A stretch of 64,000 nucleotides of DNA from Leptospira haakeii. Lineage in GTDB: Bacteria > Spirochaetota > Leptospiria > Leptospirales > Leptospiraceae. This document shows positions 30,710-39,660 of the stretch, piece by piece; the stretch's first letter is position 1, and every line of letters starts with the position of its first letter. The stretch covers positions 124,001 to 188,000 of the forward strand of contig NZ_NPEG01000006.1 in the NCBI RefSeq assembly GCF_002812045.1, read 5' to 3'. A program made the position numbers and the translations under genes. The notes beneath the pieces are model-generated. The model ran no database searches. It saw only the letters and a program-made list of their open reading frames with translations, and was not told the DNA's origin.

Positions 30710-31936
30710 ATGGCACTTTTTACTTATACTGCGTTTAACAAAAAAGGAAAGGAAGAGAAGGGGATTATAGATGCCCCAAATATCCAATCTGCAAGAGCTA
30801 AACTTAAATCCAAAGGTTTTTACGTTCGTCAAATTTCCGAAGATGCGGAAAGAAAGGACAGAGAACTTTTTCCATTCTTAGCAAAACTTCTTTATAGAGT
30901 TCCTAAAAAGATCATTGGTCTTTTTTCCAGACAGCTCGGTACTCTTTTGGGCGCAGGCATTCCTCTAGATAAATCTCTATCCAGTATCATTGAACAAACT
31001 GACCACGAAGTATTTCGTAAAGTAGTGATCGCAATGCAGGCGGATATTACTGAAGGAAGTTCCTTATCCGATTCGATGAGAAAACATCCGGACGTATTTC
31101 CAAACCAGTATCCTTCTCTTGTTTCCGTAGGAGAAAGAACAGGTGATTATGAAACTGCACTCATGCGTCTTGCAGAGATGGAAGAAAAAAACCTACAACT
31201 AAAAGGTAAGGTCACAACAGCGCTTGTGTATCCTGGAATTATTTTCTGTCTTTTACAAATCGTTATCATATTTCTACTTACAACAGTTGTTCCTCAGATC
31301 GAACATCTATTCATAGAGTTCAACGCTACACTTCCTTTAATTACTCAGATCGTAATTGGAAGTTCTAGAATTCTAACCGGATATTGGTTTTTGATCTTTC
31401 CTATGATTGGGGCTGGAGTTGTGGGCTTCTTCTTTTATAAATCCACTCCGGAAGGTAAGGAAAAATGGGAAAAGTTCGTTCTTAGGATCCCAATCATCCG
31501 AACTCTCAATAAAAAAGTACTTATATCCAATTTTGCGAGGAACCTTGGGATCCTTCTTACGAACAGAGTGCCTCTGATTATTTCTCTCCAAATTGTAGAA
31601 CAAATCGTTAATCATTCCGTTTTCGGACAAGAAATACGAAATGCTTGCGATAGAATTCGAGAAGGAGAGAAACTTTCTGCTGCATTCACAGGGTCAGAGA
31701 TATTGCCACAACTAGTATTAGGTATGATGTCTGCCGGAGAAGTTTCGGACAGGGTCCCTGAGATGTTGAATAAGCTAGCGGAAATTTATGACCAAGAAGT
31801 GGATTCCGCTTTGAAAAATGCAACCCAAGCAATCGAGCCACTCATGCTCGTTTTTATGGGTTTTGCGATCGGTATCATTATGGCGGCGATCATCGTTCCG
31901 ATGTTCAGCTTGACCCAGAATTTACAAGGTATATAA
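30710..31936 (+). CDS. gspF: Type II secretion inner-membrane platform protein GspF
   Basis: A 408-residue polytopic protein with two T2SSF cytoplasmic helical domains (about 70-190 and 275-390), each with the pattern FSRQLGTLLGAGIPL / FARNLGILLTNRVPLI. Three membrane segments lie near 175-197, 225-245 and 380-402. Interacts with GspE and GspL to assemble the pseudopilus. Confidence 0.96.
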   Translation: MALFTYTAFNKKGKEEKGIIDAPNIQSARAKLKSKGFYVRQISEDAERKDRELFPFLAKLLYRVPKKIIGLFSRQLGTLLGAGIPLDKSLSSIIEQTDHEVFRKVVIAMQADITEGSSLSDSMRKHPDVFPNQYPSLVSVGERTGDYETALMRLAEMEEKNLQLKGKVTTALVYPGIIFCLLQIVIIFLLTTVVPQIEHLFIEFNATLPLITQIVIGSSRILTGYWFLIFPMIGAGVVGFFFYKSTPEGKEKWEKFVLRIPIIRTLNKKVLISNFARNLGILLTNRVPLIISLQIVEQIVNHSVFGQEIRNACDRIREGEKLSAAFTGSEILPQLVLGMMSAGEVSDRVPEMLNKLAEIYDQEVDSALKNATQAIEPLMLVFMGFAIGIIMAAIIVPMFSLTQNLQGI

Positions 31937-31959
31937 CAATAGAAATAGGAGAACCGACT

Positions 31960-32442
31960 TTGAAAACGGGAAACAAACGGAGAAAAGGATTCACTCTTAT
32001 CGAATTAGCGATCGTTGTCGCCATTTTAGGTGCTTTGATGACTATCATTCTTGTCAGTGTGGATTTCGGTGGAGTGAGCCTCGAGACCGCAAAGATGAAG
32101 ATCAAAAAAGACAAACAGGAACTCAGACTTCATTTGGAAAGATACGCTTCTAAATTCGGAAGTTATCCTAGCGAAGAGCAAGGTTTAGCCGCATTAGTGG
32201 AAAGACCAACTAACGGAGAAATCCCTGAAACCTGGATCCCAATGGTAAGCAGTAAAGATTCTATAAAAGATCCATGGAAAAACCCATACAAACTCAGATT
32301 TGATGGAGCAGGTGAGATCCAGATCATTACTTTTGGTCAGGATAAAGCAGAAGGTGGAGAAGGTTTAAACTCGGACTTCGATATCACTAAAGAAGAACAA
32401 TATCCTGCTCAATTCTCTTCCGCATCCGGCGCTAAAAAATAA
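31960..32442 (+). CDS. gspG: Type II secretion major pseudopilin GspG
   Basis: A 160-residue prepilin with a short basic leader, the prepilin peptidase site G|FTLIEL (Glu5 present) and a hydrophobic helix, followed by the GspG fold with YPSEEQGLAALV and DPWKNPY motifs. TTG start preceded by AGGAG. It forms the main shaft of the pseudopilus. Confidence 0.96.
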   Translation: MKTGNKRRKGFTLIELAIVVAILGALMTIILVSVDFGGVSLETAKMKIKKDKQELRLHLERYASKFGSYPSEEQGLAALVERPTNGEIPETWIPMVSSKDSIKDPWKNPYKLRFDGAGEIQIITFGQDKAEGGEGLNSDFDITKEEQYPAQFSSASGAKK

Positions 32443-32447
32443 ATCAA

Positions 32448-33017
32448 ATGGGCCCGAGAGCGAAAGGCCGGATCCGTTCCGGCTTCACATTGATCGAATT
32501 GGGAGTCGCAGTATTCCTGATTGGTGTGATGTTCGCTCTTGTGCTTCCTTCTTTAGTTAATTTACTCACACCAGGTGCCCAAGAAGAAGCGATGTTATTA
32601 CATGACGTTGTGAACTTCTGTTTTCGTAGGGCAAAGATCAACCAGAGAACAGTCTATCTTCAGTTGAATGTAGATACCGAAACTTATACCATCCTAGACA
32701 TGGAAAGGGATGAGACCGGTCTGAAAGAAGTCCCGGTATTCCAAGATAGAGAACTTCCAAGCTCTTCTGCAATCGTAGATGTGATGGATGGAAGAGGTTA
32801 TAGATATAATACCGGAAAGATCAGAATTCCGTTTTCTCCCATGGCAGTGGCGGAAGATTTTTATATCCACTTAGGTCCGGATCCTGAGATCACTAGGACT
32901 CTCATCATCAAACGTTATGGTGGAAAATCTGAAATAGAAGACGGGGAAGTTGTAGTCTCCAAGGAACAATTGGAAGAATACAAACGTAGCGAGCAATATG
33001 GCACGAGTAAGTTTTAA
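32448..33017 (+). CDS. gspH: Type II secretion minor pseudopilin GspH
   Basis: A 189-residue pseudopilin: leader ending at G|FTLIELGV with Glu5, hydrophobic helix, then a beta-rich globular region with EEAMLLHDVVNFCFRRA. The position between gspG and gspI identifies it as GspH. The end overlaps gspI by 20 bp. The prepilin peptidase gspO is not in the window. Confidence 0.85.
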   Translation: MGPRAKGRIRSGFTLIELGVAVFLIGVMFALVLPSLVNLLTPGAQEEAMLLHDVVNFCFRRAKINQRTVYLQLNVDTETYTILDMERDETGLKEVPVFQDRELPSSSAIVDVMDGRGYRYNTGKIRIPFSPMAVAEDFYIHLGPDPEITRTLIIKRYGGKSEIEDGEVVVSKEQLEEYKRSEQYGTSKF

Positions 33018-33546
33018 AAGAAAAAACCCTCTTAAGAAAAGACAGGGTTTTACTATTTTAGAAATGACCCTGGCGTTTGCGCTTGCCGCAGGCTGGCTTC
33101 TTTATGTACTCATGGTGGTTTCAGAAGGAATACGACTCAAAAAAGTTGCAGCACTCCAGATAGAAGCAACTCACCTAGCAAAAATCAAAATGGCGCAGAT
33201 AGATTCTGCCACCATTCTACAAGCGGACACTAGTTCGGGAGATATTCCAGGTTACCAAGACTGGAGATTTACCACCATCATCAAGGAGGAGAATTTAGAT
33301 CTTCTGAAAATGGCAGGAAAAGATAGCGGCAAAAAACCTGAGGATCTGTTAGGTGGCGCAAACTCCAGCATGAATCAGCTCATCGCCAAAAGAACAGGTA
33401 ATAACCAAGGTTCTGCTACAGGCGGGCTTATCGCAGTATTTCATATTTATGTAACGATAGAATATCCTACGGGCGGAAGAGATAACCAAGGAATCCCAGT
33501 AAAAGAACAGTACACGATCGAAACCTATAAGGCCAGGATGAACTGA
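32998..33546 (+). CDS. gspI: Type II secretion minor pseudopilin GspI
   Basis: A 182-residue pseudopilin with a basic leader, cleavage site G|FTILEMTLA (Glu5) and hydrophobic helix; the globular part holds HLAKIKMAQID, typical of GspI. Gly/Gln-rich loop near 120-145. It is expected in the I-J-K tip complex. Start within gspH, 20-bp overlap. Confidence 0.85.
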   Translation: MARVSFKRKNPLKKRQGFTILEMTLAFALAAGWLLYVLMVVSEGIRLKKVAALQIEATHLAKIKMAQIDSATILQADTSSGDIPGYQDWRFTTIIKEENLDLLKMAGKDSGKKPEDLLGGANSSMNQLIAKRTGNNQGSATGGLIAVFHIYVTIEYPTGGRDNQGIPVKEQYTIETYKARMN

Positions 33547-33547
33547 T

Positions 33548-34243
33548 ATGCGAAAGCTTTTAAAACATTCAGTTTTTCTTAAGTTTCTTCGAAAAAGAAA
33601 AAGGTCCGGATTTACGTTAATAGAATTAACCATTGTGGCAGCATTACTTGGTGTTCTACTCGGAATGGTATTCGGTACTTACGCAACTATTTTAAAAGTC
33701 ACCCGTCCAACTTCAGGCTCTGATGGTGTGGATAGAGAAAAAGCGATCTCTGTTATCGAAAATATTCGAAGTACCTTGACAATGGCATTCTATTTCCAAA
33801 CGGAAAAAAATCTGGTCTTTGTAAGTAGAAAAGGTCGTAAATCGGAAGATGGACCAAGACATCCTGGTGAAAGTACAAAGGACCATTTTATAGTATTCGC
33901 AGCAGTCCATCCCAACTCGGAAGAAGTCGCACTTCCGGAAGTAAGAGAAGTAGAATATTATCTAAAACAAAAAGACGGCACAGATTATTATAAGTTAATG
34001 AGAAGAGAAGACGAGATAGTAGATCGTTATCCATTCGTAGGCGGACAAGAATACGAATTGTTGGATAATGTAAAATCTCTCTCCTTTAAATTTTCCAAAA
34101 CAGGAAAAGAATGGGAAGAAGAATGGGATTCCTTCCAAAGGAAAAGTATCCCTCGTCTTATACGAATAGAGATCATAGCGAATATGGGAAATAAGGAAAG
34201 ACGTTTTGAAACTCTCGCCTTCCCAGGGATGCTTCTGAAATGA
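33548..34243 (+). CDS. gspJ: Type II secretion minor pseudopilin GspJ
   Basis: A 231-residue pseudopilin with leader, G|FTLIELTIVA (Glu5) and hydrophobic helix; the globular part has VEYYLKQKDG and YELLDNVKSLSFKF, which match the GspJ fold. Overlaps gspK by 4 bp. Tip complex component. Confidence 0.87.
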   Translation: MRKLLKHSVFLKFLRKRKRSGFTLIELTIVAALLGVLLGMVFGTYATILKVTRPTSGSDGVDREKAISVIENIRSTLTMAFYFQTEKNLVFVSRKGRKSEDGPRHPGESTKDHFIVFAAVHPNSEEVALPEVREVEYYLKQKDGTDYYKLMRREDEIVDRYPFVGGQEYELLDNVKSLSFKFSKTGKEWEEEWDSFQRKSIPRLIRIEIIANMGNKERRFETLAFPGMLLK

Positions 34244-35370
34244 ATTCAGGTCTTGGTCTAAAAGGCAGAAGATTCTCCAGAAGAAGAGGGGCAATCGTTA
34301 TGCTCTTAGTCGGGGGCATTGGTGTAGCTGCCCTAACTACCACCTTGGACTTTGCAGAAAGATCCATGGCAGAATATAAAATTTCCCAAGGAGAAATGTC
34401 TGGATTCAAAGCTTCTCTTTTAGCAAAAGCAGGATTCCAAGGAGCCTTGGCAGCACTTAGAAAAATCCCCGAAGAACAATTATACCAATCCGGGATAGGA
34501 CTTAACCCGCCTCCAGTTCCAATGGGAGGTGGATGGATCTATTATAAGATCCAAGGAGAAGATGGAAAAATTAATTTAAATTCCATCTTCAATGCAGACA
34601 CAAAAGAATTAAATTTAAGAAACCAAGAAATGGCCCAAAGACTTCTGGAACGTTTAGGAATGAAGAGGGACCTTTTTAATCCGGTGATAGATTGGCTGGA
34701 CGACGACAGTCAGGGGAATTTCGAAATTTCCTATTATGAAAAACTGACCCCGCCAAGAAAGATCAAAAACGCGTACATGTATTCTCTTTCCGAGCTTACC
34801 TCCGTGAAAGGTTTCGATCCTAAAATAGTGTATGGCTCCCAAAAACCTCCGGACTATGAACAAAAATATTCCAAGGATTTTATGTCCGACGAGGAAAAAA
34901 GTCTGATCGGGGAGTCCGATTTCGTTCTGGCAAACAATCTGACCGCATTTGTTCCATTCCAGAGAAACTATGACGATAGAATCAACTTGAACGCCGCACC
35001 GTACTTCGTTTTAATGTCTCTATCCGATTTTATGAACCGCCAGTCTGTTCTTCAAATTATGAAAATGAAGATCAAAAAGGGCGGCTACCTGAAAGAAATT
35101 AAGGACCTGGAAACTATCCCAGAGTTCCAGGTGCCTTCCGTGGGAGGACTTTCTCTCTACAAAGAATTAGCAGGAGAAGGAACCGATGTTTCAGGTGGAA
35201 GGATCAAAACAAAAGGCGAAATATTTCGGATCACTGCAGTTGGGGAAGTAGAAAGGAACTATAATAGTAAAAAAAGTTCCGATGTTATGAAAGGACCGAA
35301 AATAGTCCGTAGGATTACCGGAATTTTCGATCTGACCAATAACTTGATGCTATATTATAGAGAAGATTAA
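34240..35370 (+). CDS. gspK: Type II secretion minor pseudopilin GspK
   Basis: A 376-residue protein, largest of the pseudopilins. Basic leader, then GAIVMLLVGGIGVAAL without Glu at position 5, as is usual for GspK. It has the large helical insert with INLNSIF and LLERLGMK, and DRINLNAAP in the second SAM-like domain. GspK caps the pseudopilus tip. Its stop overlaps the gspL ATG by one base. Confidence 0.9.
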   Translation: MNSGLGLKGRRFSRRRGAIVMLLVGGIGVAALTTTLDFAERSMAEYKISQGEMSGFKASLLAKAGFQGALAALRKIPEEQLYQSGIGLNPPPVPMGGGWIYYKIQGEDGKINLNSIFNADTKELNLRNQEMAQRLLERLGMKRDLFNPVIDWLDDDSQGNFEISYYEKLTPPRKIKNAYMYSLSELTSVKGFDPKIVYGSQKPPDYEQKYSKDFMSDEEKSLIGESDFVLANNLTAFVPFQRNYDDRINLNAAPYFVLMSLSDFMNRQSVLQIMKMKIKKGGYLKEIKDLETIPEFQVPSVGGLSLYKELAGEGTDVSGGRIKTKGEIFRITAVGEVERNYNSKKSSDVMKGPKIVRRITGIFDLTNNLMLYYRED

Positions 35371-36986
35371 TGTTCTTATACGAAAAGTTTTTAACCGTAG
35401 ATTACGGTACAAATTCTGTAAAGGGTGTTCTGTTCCAGAGAGTGGCAGGCAACCTGACTCTACTCAGAGCAGAGACCATGCCCATCTCCAGAATGGAAGA
35501 AAGGGAGTACGAAACAAATGTACTTCGTTTTATAAATACTTATTTTGCGGAAGAACATGCGATTGTATTATCTCTCTCTTTAGACAAACTTTTTGTAAGA
35601 GAGATCTCCATTCCTTTAACCACCGAAAAAGCGGTGAGAGAAGTGATCCCTTTCGAAATTGAAAGTAGGGTTCCTTTCCCTATGGAAACCGTAGAGGTCC
35701 TCGGTTCCGTCTGGAGAATAGACCAAGAAAAATCAGACGTAATTACTTATACTTCTCATCACTCAGAGTTTGATACATTAGCTTCTCCTTTTCTGGAATC
35801 AAGCCTCGTATTTCGAGGGATCTTCGTGGATTCGGTATGTTTGGGTTCTGTTATTTCCAAACATTTACATAAAGAGATACAATTTGCAAATGTTGCGCAG
35901 TTAGATATAGGTGGGAAAAAATCCATCTTGAATGTTACCAAGGACGGAAAGATCGCTCATACACGTTTTCTTTCCGTGGGAGGAGATACTCTAACTGAAG
36001 AAATTTCTAAAGCATTAAAAATTCCTAGAGATAAAGCGGAAGCCTTAAAGACCAGTATCCAATTTGAACCTTTCCATTCTCCAGAAGATGGTCTAAACTT
36101 ATTCGCAAAAGAATATAAACTTAAAATAGCAGATATTAAAAAAGCATTTGTTATCTCTCAGGAATTTTTCACATCCTTAAGCGAAGAAGTTCGCAGAAGT
36201 TTCCTTTCATTAGAAGAAACTGAAAGACCGGAAGCAATTTATCTTTCCGGAGAAGGAAGTAAGGTTAGAGATCTGGAATCCTTTATAGGTGAAAACCTTG
36301 GGATCCAAGCCCGAAGATATGATTTTTTAAGCGCAGACCCAGATAGATTCGCTACCTGCTACGGGATGGCTTATCATCTGATCCAATCTAAAAAAGCTAA
36401 AATAGATTTTTTAGAAACTCCTTATGTAAAAAGACTTAATAAGAACTTATTCGATATAAGTATATTCAAACCTCATATTATCTTAAGTTCCGTTTCTTTT
36501 GTACTTTTGATCGGAGTATTCTTCTTAGGGATTATTTCCGACAAAAGAAAACTTGCCGCTGCCAATAAGATCCTGGCAGAAAAAGTAAAATCCAGCACCG
36601 GCTCCAGTGTCCCTTCTAACAGAGATCCTATAGAATTTGCAAAAAGCCTAAGAGATGGTGCGGAAAGAAAAACGGAACTTTATAGAAAGTATCTTTCCAA
36701 ACCTAGTGTGTTAGATGTTCTACATGAGATTTCCTTAAAGTTCCCTGATCCTGGAATGCAACCATTCTTATTTCAAAGTATCACTTATGATAATGGTTCC
36801 GTTTCTATCCAAGGTGCGGTAAACGAGATCTCGGAAATCGGAAAAGTACAGGACTCCTTAGCTCGTTCTCCAATGTTTAAAAACGTAAAATTAGATAGCA
36901 ACCGCCCGAATTTCGGACTTAAAACATTTAAAGTTTCCTTTGTAATTAAGATGGAGGTGACCTCTAAAATCGAAGAAAACGATTAA
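35370..36986 (+). CDS. gspL: Type II secretion protein GspL (PilM-like)
   Basis: A 538-residue protein. The actin-like cytoplasmic domain (about 1-350) begins VDYGTNSVKGVLFQ and includes LDIGGKKSIL and FLSVGGDTLTEEI. A membrane segment lies near 369-390, followed by a periplasmic ferredoxin-like domain (about 430-538). GspL recruits GspE to the membrane. It is longer than classical GspL (about 400 residues) and its N half looks closer to PilM, so a PilM-PilN-type fusion is another way to describe it. Confidence 0.85.
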   Translation: MFLYEKFLTVDYGTNSVKGVLFQRVAGNLTLLRAETMPISRMEEREYETNVLRFINTYFAEEHAIVLSLSLDKLFVREISIPLTTEKAVREVIPFEIESRVPFPMETVEVLGSVWRIDQEKSDVITYTSHHSEFDTLASPFLESSLVFRGIFVDSVCLGSVISKHLHKEIQFANVAQLDIGGKKSILNVTKDGKIAHTRFLSVGGDTLTEEISKALKIPRDKAEALKTSIQFEPFHSPEDGLNLFAKEYKLKIADIKKAFVISQEFFTSLSEEVRRSFLSLEETERPEAIYLSGEGSKVRDLESFIGENLGIQARRYDFLSADPDRFATCYGMAYHLIQSKKAKIDFLETPYVKRLNKNLFDISIFKPHIILSSVSFVLLIGVFFLGIISDKRKLAAANKILAEKVKSSTGSSVPSNRDPIEFAKSLRDGAERKTELYRKYLSKPSVLDVLHEISLKFPDPGMQPFLFQSITYDNGSVSIQGAVNEISEIGKVQDSLARSPMFKNVKLDSNRPNFGLKTFKVSFVIKMEVTSKIEEND

Positions 36987-36998
36987 GAGGGATCGTCT

Positions 36999-37529
36999 AT
37001 GTGGCAAAAATTACAACCTAGGGAAAAACTTTTATTAGTGATTGCTGCCGGGCTTATTTTGGTCCTGCTTATATTCTTAGTAGTCCGTAAAATTTATAGG
37101 CTTAGAACGGATCTTTCTGAAACAGTAAACAATACTCCCGGACTAGTCGCGCAGTTAGATAAAACAATCTCTGATTATTTATTTTTCAGATCACTGGAAA
37201 ATGTGAACACAGGGGAGAATGATCAAAGTGCATTCGCGGCAAAGTTAGAAAGGATCTTTTCAGATAATGGAGTAAAGGATAGAATTTCCACGATGAGACC
37301 TATCCCTGCAAAAGCAATCGACAAAGGAAAATACCAGGTAATCGTTTTCGAAGTGAATTTAAGAGGTGTACCTCTAGAAAACGTTATGTCCGTATTATAC
37401 GATATAGATAAGGGTAATAAGGTAAACGCAAGGGTGGAATATTTCCAAACTAATAAACCTTACCAAGACAAGAATACCTACGACGTGAACATGAAAATTG
37501 CGGCTTATAGTGTCGCTCCCGGAAAGTAA
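36999..37529 (+). CDS. gspM: Type II secretion protein GspM-like
   Basis: A 176-residue bitopic protein: short cytoplasmic N terminus (WQKLQPREKLLL), membrane segment about 12-29, and a periplasmic ferredoxin-like domain. The PREKLLL lead-in and size are typical of GspM, which pairs with GspL. Call rests on architecture and position; individual similarity is low, as is normal for this family. Confidence 0.8.
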   Translation: MWQKLQPREKLLLVIAAGLILVLLIFLVVRKIYRLRTDLSETVNNTPGLVAQLDKTISDYLFFRSLENVNTGENDQSAFAAKLERIFSDNGVKDRISTMRPIPAKAIDKGKYQVIVFEVNLRGVPLENVMSVLYDIDKGNKVNARVEYFQTNKPYQDKNTYDVNMKIAAYSVAPGK

Positions 37530-37530
37530 G

Positions 37531-38487
37531 ATGGCTCGCGCAAAAAAGATAGAAATAGAAGAAGAGGAAGAATTAATCTCCAACGAGGAAGAAGAATTCC
37601 TCACGATGGAATTAGAGGAATTGCCTCCTGAAGAAGAGGAGGAAGATACACCCAGATTTTCCCTCAAACAAAAACTCATACTGATCGGAAGCGGACTCAG
37701 TTCCTTTCTTCTTTTTTTGATCTTATTATTCCCTTACGAAAACATTGTCCGCCAGCTAATGAATTCATCATCGGGACAACCAAGCAGCGTATTTTTTAAC
37801 GAGTTATCTGTTTCGGTCCTACTCGGAAAAGTTTCCGTAAAATCTATGGAGATCATGGGCCAGACATTCAAGATCAGATCCAAGGATGCTCAGATCAAGG
37901 CAGGCCTTTTTTCCTTATTAAGAAAAAAGGTAAACGGTGATTTCGAAGTACAAGAATTAGAGATCGATTATGACGGCCAAACTTTGGGTAATATAGGAGA
38001 ATTAGAAGGCCACTTAAAGTTAGATTCTCTTTCTGTCCCGGCCAGTAGATTCGGCGGAACATTTTCACTTAAAATGCCGGAAGGAAAATTCGGATCCTTT
38101 CCGAATCTTCCTGAAATTCCTTTTGTAGGAAAAATAGAAAACTTCTTCATAAATAAAATACTCATCACTTCCAGAATTGACCAAGGAATGGTTGAGTTCG
38201 AAGAGTTTGTTATAGATACCTCCGTCGCAAGATTGGATCTGCACGGAAACCTCCGACTATCCGATTCACTCCCCAGTTCTCAATTGAATCTAAGAGCTTG
38301 TTTCGAGTTAGAAAGAAATTTTGCTTCTGCCGCAGAAAATCAGATTATTGTGGGAGCATTGGATCTTTTAGAAAAAGGTGGAAGTGGGAAATGTATCCCA
38401 ATTACTGGAACTTTCCAAAGGCCGGAATTTAAGATCCCTGGCTTAAACGCTCCAGCAGGTTTACCAGGTGCAGGTCCAGCTCCCTGA
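37531..38487 (+). CDS. gspN: Type II secretion protein GspN-like
   Basis: A 318-residue bitopic protein with a very acidic cytoplasmic segment (about 5-45, Glu runs), a membrane segment (about 55-75), and a periplasmic domain with AsmA/GspN-like strands (VLLGKVSVKSMEIMGQTF, LELDYDG-like, LDLHGNLRLSDS). It ends in a Pro/Gly/Ala tail. Start ATG 37531 is chosen over upstream TTG 37498, which lies inside gspM. Last gene of the secretion operon. Confidence 0.78.
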   Translation: MARAKKIEIEEEEELISNEEEEFLTMELEELPPEEEEEDTPRFSLKQKLILIGSGLSSFLLFLILLFPYENIVRQLMNSSSGQPSSVFFNELSVSVLLGKVSVKSMEIMGQTFKIRSKDAQIKAGLFSLLRKKVNGDFEVQELEIDYDGQTLGNIGELEGHLKLDSLSVPASRFGGTFSLKMPEGKFGSFPNLPEIPFVGKIENFFINKILITSRIDQGMVEFEEFVIDTSVARLDLHGNLRLSDSLPSSQLNLRACFELERNFASAAENQIIVGALDLLEKGGSGKCIPITGTFQRPEFKIPGLNAPAGLPGAGPAP

Positions 38488-38502
38488 TTAGTTGAACTTA
38501 TA

Positions 38503-39543
38503 ATGACTCCTTCACTGGTCCTTCTTTTTTTCGGATCGATATTGGCTTTCTGGGTCAGTACGATATGTGGAGGAGGGGCTAGCTTAATCCTAATTCCCAT
38601 ACTAAATAGTTTATTAATCCCCTCAATCGTTCCATTTGCATTAACCTTAGGAACAGCATCGAATTCGGCATCCAGGATTATAGTATTTAAGAAAAATATA
38701 AATTGGAAGATATTTTATTGGTTTGTTCCTTTTTCGATACCGGCAGTTTTATTCGGCGCTTGGCTCATAAAGTTTTTAAATCCGATATATCTACAATTAT
38801 CCGTTTCACTTCTTCTTTTAGCAAATCTTCCTGAAATTTTCAAATCAAAGACAGACCATAGGCTAAATGAGAAGCCATACTCAAATTTTATCTTAGCCAT
38901 ACTCGGTTTTTTATCCGGCCTGGTATCCGGGATTACCGGAGCAATCGGATTATTGTTCAATAGGTTTTACCTAAATTACGGACTTAAAAAAGAAGAGATA
39001 GTCGCAACAAGAGCAGCAAACGAATTATTTCTTCATTTATTCAAACTGGCAGTTTATATAAGCTTAGGATTTTATTCTGAATCAGCAATTTATCTCGGGA
39101 TTACAATCGCGTTTGCTTCTATCATATCCTCATTTTCCATTAAATATATCTTACCCTATATAAGTGATCTTCTTTTTAAAAGGATAGGATATATGTCCAT
39201 GGTGATCGCAGGAATATTCCTTTTTTCTAATTCTGTGAATAAGATCATTGATCAAGATCATATTTCCGTTTCTTCCTCTTGGGTAATTAGAGAACAAGAA
39301 ACAAGGATAAGTTGGAGAGAAAGTGATTTTATTTTGGAATATTCATGGGAAGAAGGTTTGGAAATCGAAAGACCGATCCTGCCACAAGAACTACCGGATC
39401 AATTGAAATTAAAATACGAATCAATAATTCAAAAGTATGATAAAGTACTGCTCGAAAAAGTTTTTCGATTTAGGAAATCGGTCAGTTATGAATTCTATTG
39501 TTATAAAGGATCTAGTGTAACAAAATTTGAATTTTCCGAATAA
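38503..39543 (+). CDS. TauE/SafE-family membrane permease with C-terminal extension
   Basis: A 346-residue protein. Residues 1-245 form eight or so hydrophobic segments with the family's repeated half motifs (WVSTICGGGASLILIP; GFLSGLVSGITGAIG). The family exports or imports sulfite, sulfoacetate and related anions; the substrate is unknown here. The last roughly 95 residues are soluble and charged, unlike typical members (about 250 residues). Codon use is visibly richer in ATA, TTA and AAT than the gsp genes before it, which may mean separate origin. Confidence 0.8.
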   Translation: MTPSLVLLFFGSILAFWVSTICGGGASLILIPILNSLLIPSIVPFALTLGTASNSASRIIVFKKNINWKIFYWFVPFSIPAVLFGAWLIKFLNPIYLQLSVSLLLLANLPEIFKSKTDHRLNEKPYSNFILAILGFLSGLVSGITGAIGLLFNRFYLNYGLKKEEIVATRAANELFLHLFKLAVYISLGFYSESAIYLGITIAFASIISSFSIKYILPYISDLLFKRIGYMSMVIAGIFLFSNSVNKIIDQDHISVSSSWVIREQETRISWRESDFILEYSWEEGLEIERPILPQELPDQLKLKYESIIQKYDKVLLEKVFRFRKSVSYEFYCYKGSSVTKFEFSE

Positions 39544-39587
39544 ACTTATCTTACAGCCGGTAGAAAACAGTATTAAGTAAAGATAAT

Positions 39588-39625
39588 AAAAAACCTCGAA
39601 TAGCAAATTTGCTACCCGAGGTTTT
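39588..39625. terminator. Bidirectional terminator between convergent genes
   Basis: AAAACCTCG and CGAGGTTTT form the outer stem, with an inner TAGCAAATTTGCTA arm; A-run before and T-run after serve both directions, ending the permease gene (plus) and nrdJ (minus). Confidence 0.8.
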
Positions 39626-39660
39626 CTTCATTATTTGCGTGAACGCTTGGAACTTTTAGA

